From NCBI GenBank assembly GCA_033721095.1, contig JAWWBG010000022.1, positions 1 to 18,813 of the forward strand: 18,813 bases of DNA. The letters are read 5' to 3'. Source of the stretch: JAWWBG01 sp033721095 (GTDB lineage: Bacteria; Actinomycetota; Nitriliruptoria; Nitriliruptorales; Nitriliruptoraceae). Each line of letters opens with the position of its first letter. The first letter of the stretch is position 1. Positions 7,778-14,995 of this stretch are shown here, in pieces. Below the pieces are notes generated by a model. It was given only the letters and a program-made list of their open reading frames with translations, ran no database searches and was not told the DNA's origin. The position numbers and the translations under genes are program-made.

Positions 7778-9367
7778 GTGAGCTTCAACCTCTCCGTGCT
7801 GTTCGAGGCCGTCGTCGACGCCGACCCCGACCGTGAGGTGCTCGTCGTCGGCGATCGCCGACTCACGTACCGGGCCCTCGACGAACGTGCCAACCGGCTC
7901 GCCAACCACCTGGCTGACGCAGGCATCGGGCCGGGCGACCACGTCGGGCTCCAGCTGACCAACGGCAGCGAGTACGTCGAGGGCATGTTCGCCGCCTGGA
8001 AGCTGCGAGCGGTCCCGATCAACGTGAACTACCGGTACGTCGAGGCCGAGCTTCGCTACCTGTTCAAGGATGCCGACCTCCGGGCCCTCGTCGTGCACGG
8101 CCAGTTCGGCGATCGGGTCGCACCCGTTGCGGCGGACGTCGAGGACCTCGACACGATCCTCATCGTCGCGGACGGCACACCGACGAACCTCGCCGGCATC
8201 GACTACGAGCGGGCGCTGGCCAACGCCGACCCGGCGCGGCCGGACGTCGACGGCCGCTCGAGCGACGACCTCTACATCACCTACACCGGTGGCACCACGG
8301 GCATGCCCAAGGGCGTCGTCTGGCGCCACGAGGACATCTTCAAGGCGGCCATGGGCGGCGGCGACCTCACCCAGCTCGGCAACTGGGTGTCCGGGCCCGA
8401 CGAGCTGGCGGAGCGGCTGCCCGAGTCGGGCGTCGTCGGCTTGGCCACTCCGCCGCTGATGCACGCGTCCGCGCACTGGCTCACGTGCCACCAGCTGTTC
8501 ACGGGTGGCAAGGTCGTCCTGGTGCCACAAGGGCGCTTCGACCCGGCCGAGATCTGGCGGCTGGTCACCGACGAGGGCGTGTTCATGCTCATCATCGTCG
8601 GCGACGCGATGGCCAAGCCGCTCCTGGACGAGCTGGAGGCCAACCCCGGCGACTACACGACCGACGGCCTGTGGGTGATCGCGTCGGGTGGCGCCATCCT
8701 GTCCGAGGCCGCCAAGGGGCGGATCCGGCGCCTGCTGCCCGACCGCATGATCGTCGACGCGTTCGGATCCTCCGAGACCGGCGTCCTCGGCAACAAGTCC
8801 GGGAAGGAGGGCGCCACGTTCCAACTCAACGACCAGACCGCGGTGGTCGCCGAGGACGGCAGCATCGTCGCCCCCGGCAGCGGCCTCGTCGGGCGACTCG
8901 CCCGTCGCGGCCACGTGCCACTGCGCTATCACAAGGACCCCGAGAAGACCGCCCGCACGTTCGTCGAGATCGACGGGGCCAGGTACGTCCTGCCGGGCGA
9001 CATGGCCACGGTCGAGAGCGACGGGACGATCACGCTGCTGGGTCGCGGGTCCCTCTGCATCAACACCGGCGGCGAGAAGGTGTATCCCGAGGAGGTCGAG
9101 GAGCCGCTGATGGGCCACCCCGATGTCGAGGATGCCCTGATCGTCGGCGTCGACGACGAGCGCTGGGGCCAACGGGTGACGGCCGTGGTGCAGCCGGCAG
9201 CCGGCGCCACGCCGGACCTCGAGGAGATCCAGGGTTTCCTGCGTGACCACGTGGCGGGTTACAAGATCCCGCGTGGCCTGGTTGTCGTGGACCGGATCGT
9301 GCGATCGCCAGCGGGCAAGGCGGACTACTCGTGGGCCAAGGAGGTCGCCGCGGCGAGCGTGGGCTGA
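7778..9367 (+). CDS. Acyl-CoA synthetase (AMP-forming, FadD type)
   Basis: A 529-residue ANL-superfamily ligase. The phosphate-binding loop is YTGGTTGMPKG (169-179), followed by VVWRHEDIF, a wording typical of the actinobacterial FadD group that includes the steroid side-chain ligase FadD19. Further motifs are DAFGSSETG (327-335), PGDMA (406-410), LGRGSLCINTGGEKVYPEEVE (421-441) and the adenylation lysine in RSPAGK514. The enzyme activates a carboxylic acid to acyl-AMP and then acyl-CoA in the cytoplasm. Chain length and substrate cannot be fixed from sequence; a fatty acid or steroid side chain is possible. Start GTG 7778 is explained by the ribosome binding site entry. The 130-base divergent region shared with the hydrolase contains TAGGCT at 7713-7718, a possible -10 without a convincing -35. 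Confidence 0.92.
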   Translation: MSFNLSVLFEAVVDADPDREVLVVGDRRLTYRALDERANRLANHLADAGIGPGDHVGLQLTNGSEYVEGMFAAWKLRAVPINVNYRYVEAELRYLFKDADLRALVVHGQFGDRVAPVAADVEDLDTILIVADGTPTNLAGIDYERALANADPARPDVDGRSSDDLYITYTGGTTGMPKGVVWRHEDIFKAAMGGGDLTQLGNWVSGPDELAERLPESGVVGLATPPLMHASAHWLTCHQLFTGGKVVLVPQGRFDPAEIWRLVTDEGVFMLIIVGDAMAKPLLDELEANPGDYTTDGLWVIASGGAILSEAAKGRIRRLLPDRMIVDAFGSSETGVLGNKSGKEGATFQLNDQTAVVAEDGSIVAPGSGLVGRLARRGHVPLRYHKDPEKTARTFVEIDGARYVLPGDMATVESDGTITLLGRGSLCINTGGEKVYPEEVEEPLMGHPDVEDALIVGVDDERWGQRVTAVVQPAAGATPDLEEIQGFLRDHVAGYKIPRGLVVVDRIVRSPAGKADYSWAKEVAAASVG

Positions 9368-9449
9368 CGGATCTCGACTGGCGCAACGACGGAATCGGGC
9401 CAACGCGGACAACGTTCGCTGGGGAGACCGACGACAGGACCGTGACGAC

Positions 9450-10907
9450 GTGAAGCCCTGGGACCTGGCCATCCTCGGTGGCGGCACCGCCGGCATGGTC
9501 GCAGCCATCGGCGCAGCGGGCACGGGCGCGCGCGTCCTCCTCGTCGAGCAGGACCGCCTCGGCGGCGATTGCCTCTACACCGGGTGTGTTCCCTCCAAGT
9601 CGCTGATCGCGGCCGCACAACGCGTCCGCGATGCCCGGACCGCCGACGAGTTCGGCGTCCGCATCGGCGACATCCAGGTCGATTTTCCGGCGGTGATGGC
9701 GCACGTGCACGACGTCATCGCCCAGATCGAGCCGAAGGACTCGCCCGATCGACTGCGCGCGGAGGGCGTCGAGGTCGTCATCGGCCGCGGCCAGTTCACC
9801 GGGCCGGACCAGCTCGACGTCGACGGGCAGAGCCACCGCTTCCGCCATGCACTGGTCGCGACGGGCTCGGAACCGACGATCCCCGCCGTCCCGGGCCTCC
9901 CCGAGGCCGACCCGCTGACCAGCGACAGCATCTGGAACCTCACGGAGCTGCCCGAACGGCTCCTGGTGATGGGCGCGGGCCGCGTCGGCTGCGAGCTCGG
10001 CCAGGCATTCCAGCGACTGGGCTCGCAGGTGACGATGGCGTGCGTGGACGACCGGGCGCTCCACATGGAGCCGCCGATGGTCTCGCGCCTGATCGGCCGC
10101 CGACTGCTCGACGAGGGCATCGACCTGCGACTCTCGACGACGTTCGAGCACGTCGACGGCGACACCGGCAAGGCCCTGCTGGCGACCGACGGCGTCACCG
10201 ACACGGTTCCCTTCGACCGGATCCTCGTGGCCACGGGGCGCCGGGCCCGGACGGCCGGCATCGGCCTCGACACGACCGGCGTGGAGCTCGACGGAGCCGG
10301 CAATGTCGTCGTCGACGAGTACCTCCGCACCACCGCGAAGCGGATCTGGGCAGCGGGCGATCTCACCGGCCGGATGCCCTTCACGCACATCGCCGGTGCG
10401 GAGGGCTCCACCGTCGTCATGAACGCGCTGTTCGGGCTGCGCCGCAAGATGCGCTACGACCGGCTCCCCTGGGTCCTCTTCACCGACCCGGAGGTCGCAC
10501 GCATCGGGCTCTCGTTCGCGGAGGCACACGACCGCTACGGCCACAACGCCGGTGAACGAATCTTCCACCTCGACGAGCTCGACCGGGCACTCACGGCGCG
10601 GAAGACCGAGGGGTTCGCGCAGCTCGTGACCGGGCCACGAGGGCGCATCGTCGGCGCCACCATCGTTGGCGAGCGCGCCGGCGAGTCGATCGCCGAGGTC
10701 GCGGCGTGGATGGCCAACCGCGGGTCGATCACCCGGTTCAGCCAAACCGTGCACGCCTACCCGACGTTCAGCGAGGCCCCGTTCTGGGCGGCGATGGAGG
10801 ACATCCGGCGCCGCCTCCGCACGCCCGGCGTACGCGCCGTCACCAAGTCCGTGCTCGGCTTGGGACGCCTGTTGGACCGCAAGGACGATGAACGCCCGTC
10901 CTCGTGA
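9450..10907 (+). CDS. FAD-dependent pyridine nucleotide-disulfide oxidoreductase (mercuric reductase/lipoamide dehydrogenase-like)
   Basis: A 485-residue class I flavoprotein disulfide reductase. The FAD motif starts at residue 5 (DLAILGGGTAGMVAA), and the redox-active pair is C41-L-Y-T-G-C46 in GGDCLYTGCVPSK. The NAD(P) motif is GAGRVGCELG (175-184), followed by an acidic VDD (199-201) at the strand end, which hints at NADH over NADPH. The second FAD segment is IWAAGDLTG (299-307). The dimer-interface active site is H435-A-Y-P-T-F-S-E442. There is no N-terminal metal-binding domain and no C-terminal Cys pair as in true mercuric reductase, and no E2 lipoyl protein nearby, so the substrate is open. 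The start is GTG 9450, with AGGA upstream, because the FAD fold begins there. It is probably independent of the sugar dehydrogenase 79 bases downstream but lies in the same direction. Confidence 0.9.
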   Translation: MKPWDLAILGGGTAGMVAAIGAAGTGARVLLVEQDRLGGDCLYTGCVPSKSLIAAAQRVRDARTADEFGVRIGDIQVDFPAVMAHVHDVIAQIEPKDSPDRLRAEGVEVVIGRGQFTGPDQLDVDGQSHRFRHALVATGSEPTIPAVPGLPEADPLTSDSIWNLTELPERLLVMGAGRVGCELGQAFQRLGSQVTMACVDDRALHMEPPMVSRLIGRRLLDEGIDLRLSTTFEHVDGDTGKALLATDGVTDTVPFDRILVATGRRARTAGIGLDTTGVELDGAGNVVVDEYLRTTAKRIWAAGDLTGRMPFTHIAGAEGSTVVMNALFGLRRKMRYDRLPWVLFTDPEVARIGLSFAEAHDRYGHNAGERIFHLDELDRALTARKTEGFAQLVTGPRGRIVGATIVGERAGESIAEVAAWMANRGSITRFSQTVHAYPTFSEAPFWAAMEDIRRRLRTPGVRAVTKSVLGLGRLLDRKDDERPSS

Positions 10908-10986
10908 CGGACTGACCCCGTCGCGCGCGGACGCTCCGCCCGCGGTCGGTTTCCGCCATCGGCCGTGAACCTGCGACCATGGCTGG

Positions 10987-12240
10987 ATGCAACGACTTCC
11001 GAGCCTGCTGCTCCTGGCGGCCCTGCTGCTGGCTGGCTGTACCGACGCCGATGATCCGGATCCCGGGGTCGCGTCTCCGAGCCCGGGAGATCCGACGACC
11101 GCCCCGGCCACGCCCAGCCCGACCCCTTCGCCGACGCCACCACCACTGCCGCCGCTGCAAGGCCTCGCTCTCGAACTGGTCGCCGACGGATTCTCCGAGC
11201 CGATCCTGGCCGTCTCGCCACCGGATGACGACCGGATCTTCGTCGCTGGACGCACCGGCGTTGTTTGGATCATCGATGCCAATGGCACGGTCCACGACGA
11301 GCCGTTCCTCGACCTGCGCGGCACGGTCCATGCCAACTCGATTGAGCAGGGGTTGCTCGGGCTCGCCTTCCATCCCGAGTACGCGGAGAACGGGCGCCTG
11401 TTCGTCTATCACTCACTGCCGGACAACGACAACCAGCTGGTCGAGTACCGCGTGTCTGCCGATGATCCTGGCCTGGGTGCCCCGGAATCGGCACGGGTCA
11501 TGCGGGTGTTCGACAAGGAGCCCGACAAGGTCCGCCACAACGCCGGCCACCTCCTGTTCGGACCGGACGGGTACCTGTGGGTCTCCGTTGGCGATGCAGC
11601 ACGCGCCAGTGTCAACGGGCAGGACCCGAACACGCCGTTCGGCGCCATCCACCGCTACGACGTCGACGCCGACGACGGGCAGGACTGGACCCCGGCAGCC
11701 GACAACCCCTTCGTCGAGGGCGGCGGCGATCCCGCCATCTGGGCGTACGGGCTCCGCAACCCGTGGCGATTCTCCATCGACGTTCCGACGGAGACGATCT
11801 GGATCGGCGACGTGGGCCAGGAGACGTGGGAGGAAATCAACACCGTTCCTGTGACCGCCCGCGGCACCAACTTCGGCTGGCCGGTCCTCGAGGGAACCGA
11901 CACGTTCTACGGCGGCGAGCCCGGTGGCCCCACCACCCAGCTGACGGATCCGTTCGCGGTCGTGCGCCACGACGAGGCCGAGGGTGGCTGCTCGATCACG
12001 GGGGGCTGGGTCTACCGGGGCGAGGCGATCCCCGAGCTCGACGGCGACTACTTCTTTGCCGACTGGTGCCTGGGCTGGATCCGCTCCATCGACACGACCG
12101 ACGACACGCGCGCCGTCACCGATCACAGCGAAGCCCTGCCCGTGCAGATGCCATCCAGCTTCGGCATCGATCCCGATGGTGAACTCCTGGTCGTGGACTA
12201 CGCGACCGGCTCGGTGCACCGTGTGGTTGCCGTCCGATGA
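10987..12240 (+). CDS. PQQ-dependent sugar dehydrogenase, lipoprotein (glucose/sorbosone dehydrogenase family)
   Basis: A 417-residue lipoprotein: signal peptide with lipobox L15-A-G-C18, then a Pro/Ser/Thr-rich linker to about residue 57, then a six-bladed propeller. Family marks are EQGLLGLAFHPEY (120-132), H184-N-A-G-H-L-L-F-G-P-D-G-Y-L-W-V-S-V-G-D203 (the catalytic His/Asp region of soluble aldose dehydrogenases), YGLRNPW with R257, GDVGQETWEEIN (274-285) and NFGWPVLEG. C335 and C361 could form a disulfide, as in secreted relatives. Such enzymes oxidise the C1 of aldoses to the lactone outside the membrane, using PQQ and passing electrons to an unknown acceptor. The linker suggests it is held away from the membrane. 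Its stop overlaps the next start (ATGA), so the two are almost certainly one operon. No pqq synthesis genes are visible here. Confidence 0.9.
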   Translation: MQRLPSLLLLAALLLAGCTDADDPDPGVASPSPGDPTTAPATPSPTPSPTPPPLPPLQGLALELVADGFSEPILAVSPPDDDRIFVAGRTGVVWIIDANGTVHDEPFLDLRGTVHANSIEQGLLGLAFHPEYAENGRLFVYHSLPDNDNQLVEYRVSADDPGLGAPESARVMRVFDKEPDKVRHNAGHLLFGPDGYLWVSVGDAARASVNGQDPNTPFGAIHRYDVDADDGQDWTPAADNPFVEGGGDPAIWAYGLRNPWRFSIDVPTETIWIGDVGQETWEEINTVPVTARGTNFGWPVLEGTDTFYGGEPGGPTTQLTDPFAVVRHDEAEGGCSITGGWVYRGEAIPELDGDYFFADWCLGWIRSIDTTDDTRAVTDHSEALPVQMPSSFGIDPDGELLVVDYATGSVHRVVAVR

Positions 12241-13520
12241 GCGAGTGGCGCAACTGGGCCGGCGACCAGGTCTGCCAGCCTGTCGCCCGGCACTCGGCCA
12301 GCTCGGCCGGCGAACTGGCCGACATCGTCGGGACGGCCGCCATCGACGGCCACCAGGTACGTGTGCGTGGGAGCGGGCACTCGTTCTCTCCCGCGGTCCT
12401 CACCGATGGCGTCCTGGTCGACGTCGACGGGATGAACCGGATTCTCGACGTGGATGTCGCCAGCGGGCTCGTCCGGGTCGAGGCCGGCATCACGCTGCGC
12501 GACCTCAACGAGCAGCTCGACACGCTCGGTCTGGCGCTGCCCAATCTCGGCGACATCGACCGACAGACGATCGCGGGCGCCATCGCGACCGGCACGCACG
12601 GGACGGGTGCGACGCTCCCGAACATCTCGGCCCAGCTCGAGGCGCTCGACCTGATCGCCGCTGATGGCACGACGACGACCATCGACGGCGGCGACGACCT
12701 GCTCGCCGCCCGGGTGAACCTCGGTGCGCTCGGAGCGGTCGCGACGGTCACGCTCCGAACGGTGCCGGCCTTCGTCCTCCATCGGACCGACGAGACCATG
12801 CCGCTCGATCGGGTCCTCGAGGGCTTCGACGAACACGCCGACGCAAACGACCATTTCGAGTTCTTCGTCTTCCCGTATGCGACGACGGCCCTGACGATCC
12901 GACGCAACCGGACGGATGCCGAGCCGGCACCGCGTGGACGGCTCCACCAGCTCGTCAACGAGGAGCTGATCGGCAACCGGGTCGCCGACCTGCTGCTGCG
13001 CCTGACGCGGGCCAGGCCGTCCCTCATCCCTCGGTTCAGCGCATTGGCGAGCCGGGTCATGGACGAGGGCGACTACATCGACAAGAGCTTTCGCGTCTTT
13101 GCCAGCCCACGTGAGATCCGTTTCACCGAGATGGAGTACGCCGTCCCACGCGCCAAGGGCCCCGAGGCGGTCCGAGCCGTCGTCGACCTGATCGAGCGCG
13201 AGCAGATCGCGGTCGCGATGCCCGTCGAGTGCCGCGTGGTGGCCGGCGACGACGCCTTCCTCAGCCCCGCCCACGGCCGCGACAGCGTCTACATCGCCGT
13301 GCACCAGTATCGCGGCATGGACCACGAGGCGTACTTCCAGGCGGCCGAGGAGATCCTGCGCGATCTCGGTGGCCGACCGCACTGGGGCAAGCGGCACACC
13401 CTCGACGCCGTGACGACGGCCGAGCTCTACCCGCGCCTGGCGGATTTCCTGGCCGTTCGGGACCGTCTGGATCCGGATCGCGTCTTCGGCAACGATTGGA
13501 CGCGGACCGTTCTGGGCTGA
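12237..13520 (+). CDS. FAD-linked aldonolactone oxidase (D-arabinono-1,4-lactone oxidase family)
   Basis: A 427-residue VAO-family flavoprotein. The N-terminal FAD domain carries VRVRGSGHSFSP, whose H48 is the predicted covalent flavin attachment site. It continues with LVRVEAGITLRDLNEQLDTLG, the long family signature LPNLGDIDRQTIAGAIATGTHGTG, and LGALGAVATVTL. The C-terminal ALO domain ends with GGRPHWGKRH and a YPRLADFLAVRDRLDPDRVFGN tail. Relatives oxidise aldono-1,4-lactones such as arabinono-, gulono- or galactono-lactone to ascorbate-like products, reducing oxygen or another acceptor. No signal peptide is present, so it is cytoplasmic. The 4-base ATGA overlap with the sugar dehydrogenase indicates translational coupling and a shared pathway, although the partner is extracytoplasmic. 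Related bacterial alditol oxidases share the fold, so the exact substrate is uncertain. Confidence 0.88.
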   Translation: MSEWRNWAGDQVCQPVARHSASSAGELADIVGTAAIDGHQVRVRGSGHSFSPAVLTDGVLVDVDGMNRILDVDVASGLVRVEAGITLRDLNEQLDTLGLALPNLGDIDRQTIAGAIATGTHGTGATLPNISAQLEALDLIAADGTTTTIDGGDDLLAARVNLGALGAVATVTLRTVPAFVLHRTDETMPLDRVLEGFDEHADANDHFEFFVFPYATTALTIRRNRTDAEPAPRGRLHQLVNEELIGNRVADLLLRLTRARPSLIPRFSALASRVMDEGDYIDKSFRVFASPREIRFTEMEYAVPRAKGPEAVRAVVDLIEREQIAVAMPVECRVVAGDDAFLSPAHGRDSVYIAVHQYRGMDHEAYFQAAEEILRDLGGRPHWGKRHTLDAVTTAELYPRLADFLAVRDRLDPDRVFGNDWTRTVLG

Positions 13521-13556
13521 CCGACCCACAGGTCGAGCCGAAGGCACAAGCCTCGA

Positions 13557-14738
13557 CTACAGGAAGGTCTGGCCCTCACCCCGGTAGGTCGGCAGAACGT
13601 CGACGACCTCGTCCCCCGCCACGAGGTGCAGTCGGTCGAAGCGCTCGCACAGCTCACCGGCCTTGGCGTGTCGGAAGAACACGACGTCGCCGACCTCGAG
13701 GGCTTCTGCCGCCGATCCGAGCAGCGGCGTCTGGACCTCCCCCGCACCCTCGTCACGATCGAACCGGAGGCCCTCGGGCAGCCACGGGACGGGCAGCCGC
13801 TGGCTGTCCGCCGGTCCCGACGCGAGGTAGCCGCCGCCGAGCGTCGTGGCGATCGAGGGCGAGGGCTTGCGAACCACCGCCAGGCCGAACGCCGCCGCTG
13901 GTCGCAGCGAGAAGTGGCCGTAGTGGTCGAACAGGTGCGGGGCATAGAACCCCGAGCCGGCAGCCAGCTCGGTGACGGAGGGGTCGGCGGCGGTCATCTC
14001 GAGGCTCCCGGTGCCGCCCCCGTTGACGAAGCGGAGGTCGGCTACCTCGCGGACGGCGGCCACGATCTTGCCGCGTCGCTCCACGAGCTCCGTCGACGAC
14101 AGCCGCTGCATGGCTCGGACGGCGGCGCCGTAGAGCGGCCGGCCCGGTGGACGATCACCGACGCCGGCAACGTGACCCTCGTAGGACATGACGCCGACGA
14201 GCCGGACGCCCGCACGGCGATCGATCTCGCGAGCGAGTGCGACCGCGGCCGCCCCGTCGTGCACCGGTGACCGCTTGGGGCCGATGCGCACGCGTCCACC
14301 CGCGATGTGCCAGCCGGCGTCGACGTCCAGGCACACGTCCACGGTCCTGCCGCGACCCGCCTCCTCGATCAGGTCGAGGTGCTCGGTGCTGTCGACCATC
14401 AGGACGGGCCGAGGAGCCTCGAGCTCGCCCAGCCGACCGAGCGCCTCGCGATCCGTTGTCGGGTAGGCCACGACGAGGTCGTCGAAGCCGTTCTCGGCCA
14501 GCCACAGCGACTCGGCGAGCGTGAAGGTCAGCAGCCCGCGGAAACCGTCGTCACGGTCCAGGATCCTCGTGAGCAGCGGCCGACACCGCACCGACTTCGA
14601 CGCCACCCGGATCGGCTTGCCCGCCGCGCGCCCCAGCAGGTCCCGGGCGTTCGCCCACATGGCATCGAGGTCGACAAACGCGTAGGGAGGCTCGATGTCG
14701 GCCAGGGCACGCTCGTACCGGGAGCGCAGCTCACCCAT
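13557..14738 (-). CDS. PLP fold-III enzyme (D-threonine aldolase / amino-acid deaminase-like)
   Basis: A 393-residue protein with an alanine-racemase-type N-terminal barrel and a D-serine-dehydratase/D-threonine-aldolase-like C-terminal domain. The start of the barrel is YAFVDLDAMWANA, and the PLP lysine is K48 in RVASKSVRC. VDVCLDVDAGWHIAGGRVRIG and VMSYEGHVAG are barrel strands lining the pocket, and FVNGGGTGS (237-245) is the phosphate-binding loop. H357 and C364 in FFRHAKAGELCERF probably bind the divalent metal that this group uses. Members cleave or deaminate D-hydroxy amino acids; which reaction occurs here cannot be told. The ATG at 14738 has GGAGG 9 bases upstream. It converges on the lactone oxidase gene with 36 bases between stops and is transcribed alone. 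Confidence 0.83.
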   Translation of the reverse strand: MGELRSRYERALADIEPPYAFVDLDAMWANARDLLGRAAGKPIRVASKSVRCRPLLTRILDRDDGFRGLLTFTLAESLWLAENGFDDLVVAYPTTDREALGRLGELEAPRPVLMVDSTEHLDLIEEAGRGRTVDVCLDVDAGWHIAGGRVRIGPKRSPVHDGAAAVALAREIDRRAGVRLVGVMSYEGHVAGVGDRPPGRPLYGAAVRAMQRLSSTELVERRGKIVAAVREVADLRFVNGGGTGSLEMTAADPSVTELAAGSGFYAPHLFDHYGHFSLRPAAAFGLAVVRKPSPSIATTLGGGYLASGPADSQRLPVPWLPEGLRFDRDEGAGEVQTPLLGSAAEALEVGDVVFFRHAKAGELCERFDRLHLVAGDEVVDVLPTYRGEGQTFL

Positions 14739-14995
14739 GCCCGTCGGCCTCCACCGCCTCGACCCTGAACGCTACGTCGCGTTGCGCGTGTCGCGAGACC
14801 CGAGTCCATGCGTCCGGAGGTGGGGCTGAAAGGGCCTCGTCGCCGCCAGGGTGCGACCTGTAGGATCGAACGGGGTCAGGTGGTAGCCCATGAACTGGCG
14901 CTGTGCTCGTGGCATCCTCGTTGTCTCACGAGTGTCGCGAGCGCACGCACCGGCAAGACACGCGAGCCTGCCGGGCGCGGGAACCGATTGACGTG

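Noticed and set aside
7712..9523. Long minus-strand open frame (603 codons) opposite the acyl-CoA synthetase.
   Set aside because: It is a high-GC mirror of a clear family member on the plus strand; the translation is Arg/Asp/Val-rich and has no motif.
9060..11336. Minus-strand open frame of 758 codons opposite the flavoprotein reductase.
   Set aside because: The plus-strand protein has every family motif; the mirror frame has none.
13532..13557. GTCGAG...CTCGAC inverted repeat between the convergent stops, a possible two-way terminator.
   Set aside because: Only 6 paired bases with a 14-base loop and no U tract on either side.
14861..14866. TAGGAT as a -10 element upstream of the large anchored protein.
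   Set aside because: It fits TANNNT, but no -35 is seen at 16-18 bases and such hexamers occur by chance.
14903..14995. N-terminal extension of the 712-residue protein from a GTG at 14903.
   Set aside because: The added residues are Arg/Cys/His-rich and would precede a membrane anchor that makes sense at the N-terminus; a start at 14993/14996 is simpler.
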